Assembly: GCA_027008885.1 (NCBI GenBank)
Contig: JALVDQ010000494.1
Location: forward strand, 1 to 6,235
Source: Thiotrichaceae bacterium
GTDB taxonomy: Bacteria; Pseudomonadota; Gammaproteobacteria; Thiotrichales; Thiotrichaceae
Reading direction: 5' to 3'
Length of the DNA stretch: 6,235 bases
The notes beneath the pieces are model-generated. The model was not told the DNA's origin and did no database searches. It saw only the letters and a program-made list of their open reading frames with translations. This document shows, piece after piece, positions 1 through 5,708 of the stretch. A program made the translations under genes and the position numbers. Within the stretch, counting starts at the first letter, position 1, and the number at the start of each line of letters is the position of its first letter.

Positions 1-308
1 TTAGTGATCATTATCTGAAAAGCCGGCGTCTGGATGCCGAATATTTTGAATCTGTTTACCAGGGGCTTGGCGCCATTATTAATAATAAAGTTGATGTCAT
101 GGTTTACGATGACCCCCTGCTAAAGTACACCATTCAGCAAAATTTCGATGATAAACTACGGGTGACTGACAGCTTGTTTGAACCCCAAAGCTATGGCATT
201 GCATTCCCCGAAAAAAGTGCCTTGCGTGAACCGGTTAACCGCGTCATGCTAAAAATTATTCACAGCGACGAATGGACTGAAACAATAAAAAAATATTTAG
301 GCAAGTAA
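1..308 (+). CDS. C-terminal part of a periplasmic solute-binding (SBP_bac_3-like) domain protein, 5' end outside window
   Basis: The reading frame is open from base 3 to a TAA at 306-308, so about 101 C-terminal residues are visible and the start lies upstream of the window. The visible part has the look of the last lobe of a family 3 extracellular solute-binding domain. A stretch with GLGAIINNKVDVMVYDDP matches the usual 'region of low identity, then D-hydrophobic-D/Y' strand that precedes the hinge. YGIAFPEKSALREPVNRVML followed by a helix and a terminal YLGK resembles the typical GIA-P-S-LREPIN ending of these proteins. Such domains bind amino acids or similar small solutes in the periplasm, either as free binding proteins, as sensors, or flanking a two-helix pore in prokaryotic glutamate-receptor-like channels. 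The VYDDPLLKY segment made me think of the channel type, but no membrane segment is visible in this fragment, so that is only a suggestion. Nothing shows the ligand. No convincing terminator follows it. Confidence 0.7.
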   Translation, partial: SDHYLKSRRLDAEYFESVYQGLGAIINNKVDVMVYDDPLLKYTIQQNFDDKLRVTDSLFEPQSYGIAFPEKSALREPVNRVMLKIIHSDEWTETIKKYLGK

Positions 309-600
309 GATAAGTCCCTCCAGTTTATTCAAAACAGATCATTCAGCGCAACTGAATTAAGCACCAGGCAGTGGCGGATTCAGCTCTCAAAAAATACCTT
401 TGTTGATATAAAAATAGCACAGGCAAAACCTCGTAAAATCGCAATGCTTTGCCTGCCCGTATTAAACACCCGCCTTGAATTTAACGGGCTGTCCATCCCC
501 CAAAAAAATGAATTTATAACAAGGTTTTGGCGTTATTTTCACAAGGGAGGTGGTTAAAAATAACATTAGCCAAGAATTTCTACTGCTGTATATGAAGTTA
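309..600. other. Gene-less stretch after the solute-binding gene
   Basis: I see no credible gene here on either strand. Two small inverted repeats are present: ATTCAG/CTGAAT at 341-346 and 352-357 with a 5-nt loop, and CAGGCAAA/TTTGCCTG at 420-427 and 448-455 with a 20-nt loop. Neither is followed by a clear run of T, so neither is called as a terminator. A purine-rich AAGGGAGGTGG at about 543-553 looks like a ribosome binding site but no start codon with an open frame follows it. Confidence 0.5.
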
Positions 601-654
601 ATCAAGTACATCTCTTACGCAAATACGCAATTTTTATTTTGTTTGATATACAGA
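601..654 (-). pseudogene. Mosaic scrap of the DUF433 antitoxin locus (internally deleted duplicate)
   Basis: Bases 601-633 repeat 981-1013, inside the intact antitoxin gene, with a single mismatch in 33 positions. Read on the minus strand they encode KLRICVRDVLD, against KLRIRVRDVLD at residues 24-34 of the intact protein. The next 21 bases, 634-654, match 1242-1263 with one base missing. In the intact locus these two segments are 228 bases apart (1014-1241), so this is best read as a duplicate in which that interval, containing the antitoxin 5' end, its promoter and a palindromic repeat, has been lost. The frame has stop codons on both sides of the conserved 11 codons, so nothing functional can be made. 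The unusual KL dipeptide is shared with the intact gene, which favours local duplication over an unrelated relative. Confidence 0.7.
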
Positions 655-692
655 CTCAAGTTTCAGAGTTCAAAGAGCATTATGATTGCTAG

Positions 693-717
693 GTTGGGCT
701 GACGCAGGAAGCCCAAC
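693..717. repeat. Short REP-like hairpin (GTTGGGCT arms)
   Basis: A perfect 8-bp inverted repeat, GTTGGGCT (693-700) and AGCCCAAC (710-717), encloses the 9-nt loop GACGCAGGA. It resembles the widespread bacterial intergenic palindromes of the type TAGGTTGGGTT...AACCCAAC. As RNA it would form a stable GC-rich hairpin, but only an A-rich stretch follows on the plus strand, so a terminator role on that strand is not supported. Only one copy is seen in the window. Confidence 0.55.
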
Positions 718-728
718 AAAGAAGAAAA

Positions 729-787
729 AGGACATCCATAATTATACTATTGGTATCTGTATCAAAGGATTAAATTATGGGTGTCCT
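729..787. repeat. Palindromic repeat element, copy 1 (AGGACA(T/C)CCATAATT arms)
   Basis: The arms are 729-743 and 773-787, 15 bases each, complementary except for one T opposite G that would be a wobble pair in RNA. The 29-nt interior carries its own small stem, TTGGTA (750-755) and TATCAA (760-765) with loop TCTG, so the whole could fold as a stem with an inner hairpin. Copy 2 at 1171-1209 shares the left arm, the following TATACT and a CTAGATT flank on the right. The pattern resembles palindromic ends or REP/MITE units mobilised by single-strand transposases (IS200/IS605-like or RAYT), but no transposase is present here and the family name is inferred. Its right edge abuts the point where the toxin gene loses homology. 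Confidence 0.75.
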
Positions 788-847
788 AGATTTACTTCTG
801 GCTAGTGCTGGCGGTAGTTGTGCATCAACAATAAATTTGAATCCCAT
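770..847 (-). pseudogene. Truncated DUF5615-type (PIN-like) toxin, N-terminus only
   Basis: Four bases after the antitoxin stop, an ATG (845-847, minus strand) opens a frame reading MGFKFIVDAQLPPALAR, which is the characteristic beginning of DUF5615 PIN-like toxins, the usual partners of DUF433 antitoxins. The first Asp of that segment is a conserved metal-site residue in the family. After about codon 17 (base 797) the frame enters the edge of palindromic repeat copy 1 and continues as SKSRTPII before a stop at 770-772, giving 25 residues in place of roughly 110-120 for the family. No continuation was found to the left. It therefore cannot encode a working nuclease-type toxin. The gene order, antitoxin then toxin, is the usual one. 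Confidence 0.75.
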
Positions 848-851
848 AATC

Positions 852-1082
852 TTATGCGACATTTAAGATGGGGTGATCAAATTGTCGGGCGGCATATAAT
901 AAAACAGCTTTTATATCATCATCTTCCAGATAAGGGAAATCTTCCAGGATTTCTTTGTTTGTCATACCACTGGCGAGCATATCAAGTACATCTCTTACGC
1001 GAATACGCAATTTACGAATACAAGGCTTTCCACCACATTTATCAGCTTCTATTGTTATACGTTTTAGTAAATCTGTTGTCAT
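852..1082 (-). CDS. DUF433 family antitoxin (VapB-like), intact but orphaned
   Basis: This 76-residue protein has the DUF433 signature: an initial ITIEADKCGGKPCIR (residues 9-23), then RIRVRDVLDMLASGM (26-40), and KEILEDFPYLEDDDIKAVLLYAA (43-65) with the typical D-[FY]-P-Y-L turn before the last helix. The domain is a small winged-helix-like fold that acts as the antitoxin, and probably the autorepressor, of toxin-antitoxin pairs with DUF5615 PIN-like toxins. Length is normal for the family. One oddity is KL at residues 24-25, where most relatives have GT. The ATG at 1080-1082 is supported by a GAGGAG ribosome binding site (plus-strand 1089-1094) at good spacing. The expected toxin gene begins 4 nt downstream but is cut short at a palindromic repeat, so the antitoxin has no functional local target. 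It could still be expressed and regulate related loci elsewhere; that part is inference. Confidence 0.85.
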   Translation of the reverse strand: MTTDLLKRITIEADKCGGKPCIRKLRIRVRDVLDMLASGMTNKEILEDFPYLEDDDIKAVLLYAARQFDHPILNVA

Positions 1083-1088
1083 GGTTTA

Positions 1089-1094
1089 CTCCTC
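1089..1094 (-). promoter_or_regulatory. Ribosome binding site of the DUF433 antitoxin
   Basis: Reading the minus strand, GAGGAG lies 6 nt before the ATG at 1080-1082. It is a strong Shine-Dalgarno match and fixes the antitoxin start. Confidence 0.7.
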
Positions 1095-1118
1095 AGATTT
1101 GATTTTTCCGTTTTTGCA

Positions 1119-1127
1119 ATTATAACA
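1119..1127 (-). promoter_or_regulatory. Extended -10 promoter candidate for the antitoxin
   Basis: On the minus strand the sequence reads TGTTATAAT, a perfect -10 hexamer (1119-1124) with the TG of an extended -10 element. The position 17 nt upstream reads GAATCA, a poor -35, as is often acceptable with an extended -10. Transcription would start near 1112, leaving a leader of about 30 nt before the antitoxin ATG. The palindromic repeat copy 2 begins about 45 bases further upstream and so does not interrupt the promoter core. Confidence 0.55.
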
Positions 1128-1170
1128 GGATAGTATCATGCTGATTCATCACGTTTAATAATAGTAAGAA

Positions 1171-1209
1171 AGGACACCCATAATTATACTGATTAATTAT
1201 GGGTGCCCT
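1171..1209. repeat. Palindromic repeat element, copy 2 (AGGACACCCATAATTA arms)
   Basis: Arms 1171-1186 and 1194-1209 are 16 bases each with one A/C mismatch and a 7-nt loop, TACTGAT. The left arm, the TATACT that follows and the right-hand flank (CTAGATT) match copy 1 at 729-787, but the interior of copy 1 is about 22 bases longer. Both copies have the same orientation and bracket the antitoxin and the truncated toxin. No transposase or target-site duplication is evident. Confidence 0.75.
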
Positions 1210-1265
1210 AGATTATTTTGCCAAAGGCACGGCGAATATCATTATTTTGTTTGAATATACAGATA

Positions 1266-1325
1266 ACCCATCCCCCCTGTTTTTGATATATTTTTAAAAA
1301 TATGTCAAAAACAGGGGGGATGGGT
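1266..1325. repeat. 60-bp spacerless palindrome downstream of the hydrolase gene
   Basis: Two 30-base arms, 1266-1295 and 1296-1325, are exact inverted copies apart from one position (T1287 opposite G1304, a wobble pair in RNA). The outer half is GC-rich (ACCCATCCCCCCTG...) and the inner half AT-rich, meeting at TTTTTAAAAA with no spacer. It begins 25 bases beyond the stop of the minus-strand hydrolase gene, so its transcript could form a very long 3' hairpin that ends or protects the mRNA. There is no T-run after it on either strand, so a classical intrinsic terminator is not shown. It may equally be a MITE- or REP-like unit. Confidence 0.8.
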
Positions 1326-1350
1326 AATCATACCGGGATGCGAGTTCCCT

Positions 1351-3459
1351 CTACTGTGGCATCTCGATTTCTTTCAAAAAGGAATACCTGAGTGTATTGT
1401 TATCAGTGATTGCGTTATCTGGCAGAAAATCTATGTCTGTTAGCCCTATGGCGGGATTATAGGCTTCAAAGTAGATATCGACCTTTTCAGGGTTTCCAAT
1501 CAGGCTGCGCGGGAAACTCATTTCACTTGTGAACTGACTGGAGCTGTGGGAAACTTTTTTAATGAATTGCCATTTCCAGTTCGTTCCATTACCCGTATAT
1601 TTCCATAAATTATATGCCTGAATCATATATTCAACGCCGACAGGCATGGAGTTGTCCCAGCCTTTAAAGCCTGTGGCATTATTGATGTCTGTATCAAAGT
1701 AAGTGATATGTCCCCAGCTCATTTGAACAGGGTTATGGTACTCATAAGCCAGATAAACCTGGTTTTCATCGTGTGCCATCCATATTTCTTTCCAATCAAC
1801 AGATTGTGAATTGCTAGAGTCTTTGGCATCCGCTCCAAAAGACTGTAAATACTGCCACTCGTCTAATTGAGCATCAAGATTGATTGTGCCGTTAACAGGA
1901 TTTGATATTGAAATATCAAGATTCAGGGACAGTGTAACGGTATTCTGGTCTTCATTCTGATCAGGGCTACTGTCTTCGGCGGTGACACGCACAAAATAGT
2001 TTTTCTTGGACAAATTTTTCAGCGTGTACTGATTGGCAACATGATTCGCCGGATCATCGTCCCATGCCGGGTTTTTCTCGAATTTGACATGGCTGAACTT
2101 AATTTGGTCAGAAAAATCTGCTTTACTTGCAATACTGATATTGTATTTTACCGGTAGCGACTGGTCTTTTGCGCTGTCCCAAAAAACAATCATTTCATTT
2201 GAATTTTTTCCGGGGATGACTTTTTGCACGCCGACTCTTGCAGGTGTCGATTGGTTTGCATATTTCCCTGTGTGCATCCATTCTGGTGGCTGCGTATCTT
2301 TCATCAGGCTTGCATTATCCAGTTTGCCAAGATAATCAAGGTCAACCGTATTGATTTTGCCTCTTAGGGTGAGATAGCTGAGCCAGCCATTCTGCTTGAC
2401 TACCGTGGTAAAAAGTTCATCGTACAAGTCAGGAGAACGATCCATCATATAGTCCAGACTTAAAATGGTGAAGCCGTCAGGACGATTCGCCTCAGAGATC
2501 AGCTTGGGCGCGATATTAATATGGTTATCAAGGAAATAAGGGCTTTTTCCCTGATGTGAAGAATCACTATCCAGCATATAGCTTTCGAATAACATCGCAT
2601 TGATATAGGGGCGAATGCTGTAATCAATGGGCTTGATATCATAAATTGAATTGTACAAGCCTGCCTGATGATAATAAGCACCGCGATTGGCTACAATAAC
2701 CTTGTCAGGATAGGTATCGCTAATAAATTTGACTGTTTTTTGCATTTCAGCAACAGCCCACGGATACCAGCCTGTTCCAGTATAGGGACCGGCAGTATCA
2801 ATCGTATCAAGGAAAAAACCATCAAAACCAAAATTGGCAAACTTGCTCTCGAGCTGATTTGCGTCACGTTCTCCAGCAATTTGCTTTAAACCTGCGGCAT
2901 ATTTTCGCTGTGAAAATAGCGGGCTTCCGCCGATACGCATTTCATTGATAACCCAGCGCCAATCGCTGTTTGGATAGATATAATAGCCACCAAAAATACC
3001 ATTTGTATCAGCTATTGAATCATGCTCATAAACTGCCTGCTCGGAATCATAAACAGAATCCATATAGAAAGAAGCAATACCCGTGTTTTGATACACTTTT
3101 TGGTGGGTCTCTTCATCAATATAAACTGGTCCTTTTCCCAGGTGAGTAATGGGTAGCTCATCTTCCTCCGGAGTATCTTCGCCGATACTGATGTAACCGA
3201 GCACATAGGCAACTCCCGCATCCTGTAGTTCCTTCACTACTTTAGGTGTAACTCCGGCGCTATTTGGGTGCAAGACAACAACATCAAATGTCTTCATTTT
3301 TTGCATGTTTTCTGCTGAAAAATCATCGCCATAATAGAGTAAAAATCTGGAAGAAGAGTTTATCCCTTGAAGTGGGCCACGTGTCTCTGCGAAAGCAGAG
3401 CTGGCAAAGAACAAGAGTAAAGTGGTTATTATCAGCCGCAAACTGATTAAGGGGTTCAT
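1351..3459 (-). CDS. Secreted GH114/TM1410-like glycoside hydrolase with FnIII-like and CBM9-like modules
   Basis: From the chosen start the product is 702 residues. Residues 1-24 form a signal peptide (hydrophobic LRLIITTLLLFFAS, cleavage after AFA). Residues about 36-390 resemble the TIM-barrel family that includes endo-alpha-1,4-polygalactosaminidases (GH114) and TM1410-like proteins: VVVLHPNSAGV (61-70), YISIGED (89-95), GFDGFFLDTID (211-221) and VIVANRG (254-260) fall on successive predicted strands; acidic residues such as E94, D213, D218 and E292 are candidates for catalysis. A fibronectin III-like beta segment (about 403-512) follows, then a CBM9/DOMON-like module (about 520-700) opening with an LDAQLDEW motif. 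The protein has no cysteine, fitting export. The probable role is cleavage of an amino-sugar or other exopolysaccharide outside the cytoplasm; the substrate is not shown. The frame extends to 3591, but the ATG at 3457-3459 is preferred because a GGAGGT site precedes it and the signal peptide starts there. It is more AT-rich than mnmG, which it diverges from, hinting at acquisition. Confidence 0.85.
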   Translation of the reverse strand: MNPLISLRLIITTLLLFFASSAFAETRGPLQGINSSSRFLLYYGDDFSAENMQKMKTFDVVVLHPNSAGVTPKVVKELQDAGVAYVLGYISIGEDTPEEDELPITHLGKGPVYIDEETHQKVYQNTGIASFYMDSVYDSEQAVYEHDSIADTNGIFGGYYIYPNSDWRWVINEMRIGGSPLFSQRKYAAGLKQIAGERDANQLESKFANFGFDGFFLDTIDTAGPYTGTGWYPWAVAEMQKTVKFISDTYPDKVIVANRGAYYHQAGLYNSIYDIKPIDYSIRPYINAMLFESYMLDSDSSHQGKSPYFLDNHINIAPKLISEANRPDGFTILSLDYMMDRSPDLYDELFTTVVKQNGWLSYLTLRGKINTVDLDYLGKLDNASLMKDTQPPEWMHTGKYANQSTPARVGVQKVIPGKNSNEMIVFWDSAKDQSLPVKYNISIASKADFSDQIKFSHVKFEKNPAWDDDPANHVANQYTLKNLSKKNYFVRVTAEDSSPDQNEDQNTVTLSLNLDISISNPVNGTINLDAQLDEWQYLQSFGADAKDSSNSQSVDWKEIWMAHDENQVYLAYEYHNPVQMSWGHITYFDTDINNATGFKGWDNSMPVGVEYMIQAYNLWKYTGNGTNWKWQFIKKVSHSSSQFTSEMSFPRSLIGNPEKVDIYFEAYNPAIGLTDIDFLPDNAITDNNTLRYSFLKEIEMPQ

Positions 3460-3463
3460 TATG

Positions 3464-3469
3464 ACCTCC
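3464..3469 (-). promoter_or_regulatory. Ribosome binding site deciding the hydrolase start
   Basis: On the minus strand GGAGGT is followed by CATA and then the ATG at 3457-3459. The spacing of 4 nt is short but the match is strong. An upstream in-frame ATG (3469-3471) overlaps this site, and the one at 3589-3591 would place 44 non-hydrophobic residues before the signal peptide, so neither is preferred. Confidence 0.7.
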
Positions 3470-3723
3470 ATGTCGTAATAAAATCCAGGAGCCTGCCGAG
3501 AACTGGAAATTGACTGCAAATCCCAGCTTTCAGACAGGCACCCAAGGGTAATTTTGTGGATGAATTTTTTGAATCCGGTATTTTGACACATCGCATTAAG
3601 TTAAAGTTTTAATCTGCTTTCAATTTAGTCATTATTAAGCCAGTCAACTGATAGACGGCATTATTTGGCGGACAGGAGGTTAATTCCCGGATTTATACCC
3701 TTAAATACATTCTTCGGCATTAA

Positions 3724-3735
3724 GAGTATATACTC
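3724..3735 (+). promoter_or_regulatory. Candidate mnmG -10 element within a 12-bp palindrome
   Basis: GAGTATATACTC is a perfect 12-bp palindrome containing TATACT (3729-3734), a good -10 hexamer, about 32 bases before the mnmG ATG. The -35 position at 17-nt spacing reads TACATT, a poor match. Transcription from it would give a leader of roughly 25 nt. The palindrome could also be a regulator site, but AT-rich palindromes of this length also arise by chance. Confidence 0.35.
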
Positions 3736-3766
3736 AGCTATTTTTGTTTCAGGTTATACAGTTTTT

Positions 3767-5689
3767 ATGCATTACACAGAAAAATTCGATGTGATTGTCA
3801 TTGGCGGTGGTCATGCGGGGACTGAAGCAGCCCTTGCGCCAGCGCGCATGGGGCTAAAAACACTCCTGCTGACGCACAATATCGAAACCATTGGCGCAAT
3901 GAGCTGCAATCCCGCCATTGGAGGCATTGGCAAGGGTCATATCGTCAAGGAGATTGATGCACTCGGCGGTGCCATGGCTCACGCAGCAGACAAGGCTGGC
4001 ATCCAGTTTCGCACCCTCAACGCCAGCAAGGGTCCGGCAGTTCGTGCAACCCGCGCGCAAGCAGACCGTATTCTTTACAAGGCAGCAATTCGCCAGGCAA
4101 TTGAATCGCAACCGAATTTAAGCGTCTTTATGCAGGCGGTTGACGACCTGATTGTGGAAGGTGATGGTGATAATCAGCGTGTTACTGGTGTACGCACTCA
4201 AATGGGCTTGAGTTTTTCTGCGAAAACAGTGATCCTGACCGTGGGCACATTTCTTGGCGGCAAGATTCATATCGGTCTGCAAAATCATGCCGGAGGACGC
4301 GCCGGTGATCCGCCCTCCATTGCTCTGGCAGAACGCCTGCGGGAAATGCCGTTTCGGGTTGAACGCCTGAAAACAGGGACACCCGCGCGTATTGACTCAC
4401 GCTCCATTGATTTTGGCAAATTGCAGGAACAGCCCGGCGACACGCCCATTCCAACTTTTTCCTATATGGGCAAGCCAGAAGATCACCCGCGCCAGATTTC
4501 TTGCCATATCACATATACGAATCCCCAAACCCATGAAATTATCCAGCGTGGACTGGATCGCTCGCCACTCTATACCGGCGTAATTGATGGCGTTGGACCG
4601 CGCTATTGCCCCTCGATTGAGGACAAGATTGTGCGTTTTGCCGACAGGGACAGCCACCAGATTTTTATCGAACCGGAAGGTCTGAACACTTATGAAGTCT
4701 ATCCAAACGGCATCTCAACCAGCTTGCCCTTTGATGTGCAGCTTGACTTTATTCGCTCCATACAGGGCTTTGGAAACGCACATATTACGCGCCCTGGCTA
4801 TGCCATCGAATACGACTTTTTTGACCCGCGTGACCTGAAACCCACGCTGGAAACCAAATTTGTCAACGGCTTGTATTTTGCCGGGCAAATCAACGGCACA
4901 ACCGGATACGAAGAAGCTGCCGCACAGGGCTTGCTTGCCGGTATCAATGCGGCGCGCCAGGTGCAGGAAAAAGATGCCTGGTTCCCGAAACGCAGCGAAG
5001 CCTATATCGGTGTCATGGTGGATGACCTGATTACACACGGCACCCAGGAGCCTTATCGCATGTTTACCAGCCGTGCGGAACATCGTCTGTTGCTACGCGA
5101 AGATAATGCCGACCTGCGTTTAACTGAAGTCGGGCGTGAACTGGGGTTGGTGGACGATCAACGCTGGCAGTCATTCAGCCAGAAACGCGAGCAAATCGAA
5201 CGTGAAATGCAGCGTTTGCGCGATACCATTCTGCGCCCGGATGACATCAGCAAGGATGAAACACAACGCCTGTTTGGTACCAGACTCAACCGTGAATACC
5301 GTTTGGGAGAACTCTTGCGTCGCCCCAAAGTCAGCTACCAGGCACTTATGTCTTTGCCACGCTTTGGACCAGCGGTAAGCGATCCAAAAGTTGCCGAACA
5401 GGTCGAAGTACAATTCAAATACGCGGGTTACATCGAACGTCAGCATCAGGAAATCGAAAAGCAGAAAAAACATGAAGAAATGGTATTGCCAGAGGATTTT
5501 GACTACAACGCAATCAAGGGTGGATTATCCAATGAAGCGCGTCAAAAACTGCAACAACAAAAACCCGCAACCATCGGGCAAGCCTCGCGTATTCCCGGCA
5601 TTACACCCGCCACCATTTCGATTTTAATGGTGCATCTGAAAAAACATCGCCAGCAGCGCCACATTGACCCACACCTTGATGCTGGCTGA
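3767..5689 (+). CDS. mnmG: tRNA uridine-5-carboxymethylaminomethyl(34) synthesis enzyme MnmG (GidA)
   Basis: MnmG is the FAD-dependent partner of the GTPase MnmE; together they add a (carboxymethyl)aminomethyl group to C5 of the wobble uridine of tRNAs reading two-codon-set codons, using methylenetetrahydrofolate, in the cytoplasm. The 640-residue product matches E. coli MnmG (629 residues) almost throughout. Visible features are the FAD-binding GGGHAG (13-18), [14 protein letters not shown] with catalytic-type Cys47, [26 protein letters not shown] with the second conserved Cys at 281, [33 protein letters not shown] near the FAD site, and the C-terminal helical MnmE/tRNA-binding region ending in [23 protein letters not shown]. 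The ATG at 3767 is chosen because it aligns exactly with the E. coli start; the frame extends to a TTG at 3665, but those 34 codons have no counterpart. The ribosome binding site is weak (AGG at 3751-3753, 13 nt away). rsmG follows after 19 nt, implying co-transcription. mnmE is not adjacent upstream. Confidence 0.97.
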   Translation: MHYTEKFDVIVIGGGHAGTEAALAPARMGLKTLLLTHNIETIGAMSCNPAIGGIGKGHIVKEIDALGGAMAHAADKAGIQFRTLNASKGPAVRATRAQADRILYKAAIRQAIESQPNLSVFMQAVDDLIVEGDGDNQRVTGVRTQMGLSFSAKTVILTVGTFLGGKIHIGLQNHAGGRAGDPPSIALAERLREMPFRVERLKTGTPARIDSRSIDFGKLQEQPGDTPIPTFSYMGKPEDHPRQISCHITYTNPQTHEIIQRGLDRSPLYTGVIDGVGPRYCPSIEDKIVRFADRDSHQIFIEPEGLNTYEVYPNGISTSLPFDVQLDFIRSIQGFGNAHITRPGYAIEYDFFDPRDLKPTLETKFVNGLYFAGQINGTTGYEEAAAQGLLAGINAARQVQEKDAWFPKRSEAYIGVMVDDLITHGTQEPYRMFTSRAEHRLLLREDNADLRLTEVGRELGLVDDQRWQSFSQKREQIEREMQRLRDTILRPDDISKDETQRLFGTRLNREYRLGELLRRPKVSYQALMSLPRFGPAVSDPKVAEQVEVQFKYAGYIERQHQEIEKQKKHEEMVLPEDFDYNAIKGGLSNEARQKLQQQKPATIGQASRIPGITPATISILMVHLKKHRQQRHIDPHLDAG

Positions 5690-5708
5690 TTGAGCGAGAA
5701 ATAAAAAA

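Larger units (their letters stand above)
3460..3766. other. Divergent intergenic region between the hydrolase gene and mnmG
   Basis: This 307-base stretch separates two outward-facing genes and must hold both promoters. On the plus strand a TTGACA (3583-3588) is followed 19 nt later by TTTAAT (3608-3613), a possible but widely spaced promoter. A TATACT at 3729-3734 is closer to mnmG. On the minus strand TTGACT (3642-3647) is a possible -35 for the hydrolase gene but I find no good -10 at the right distance. An AGGAGGT at 3674-3680 has no usable start codon after it. One DnaA-box-like 9-mer, TGTGGATGA (3555-3563), is isolated. No gene is supported here. Confidence 0.5.

Noticed and set aside
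341..357. ATTCAG/CTGAAT hairpin as terminator
   Set aside because: A 6-bp AT-rich stem without a T-run is too weak to call.
420..455. CAGGCAAA/TTTGCCTG inverted repeat as terminator of the solute-binding gene
   Set aside because: The loop is 20 nt and no T-run follows, and it begins more than 110 bases after the stop codon.
818..1102. Plus-strand 94-residue open frame across the antitoxin gene
   Set aside because: It lies antisense to the DUF433 gene, has no recognisable domain or ribosome binding site, and is explained as a shadow frame.
729..1325. CRISPR array from the repeated palindromes
   Set aside because: The repeats are of three different sequences, only one is present twice, and spacing is irregular with genes between; there are no spacer-repeat units.
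3555..3563. DnaA-box-like TGTGGATGA near mnmG, hinting at an origin
   Set aside because: It has one mismatch to the consensus and stands alone; no cluster of boxes or AT-rich unwinding region was found.
3460..3591. Longer form of the secreted hydrolase starting at 3591
   Set aside because: It would put 44 residues before an obvious signal peptide, and the ATG at 3457-3459 has a GGAGGT site directly before it.
3665..3766. N-terminal extension of MnmG from a TTG at 3665
   Set aside because: The ATG at 3767 lines up exactly with the E. coli MnmG start, and the 34 upstream codons show no family similarity; the AGGAGGT in this stretch lies after the TTG, not before it.
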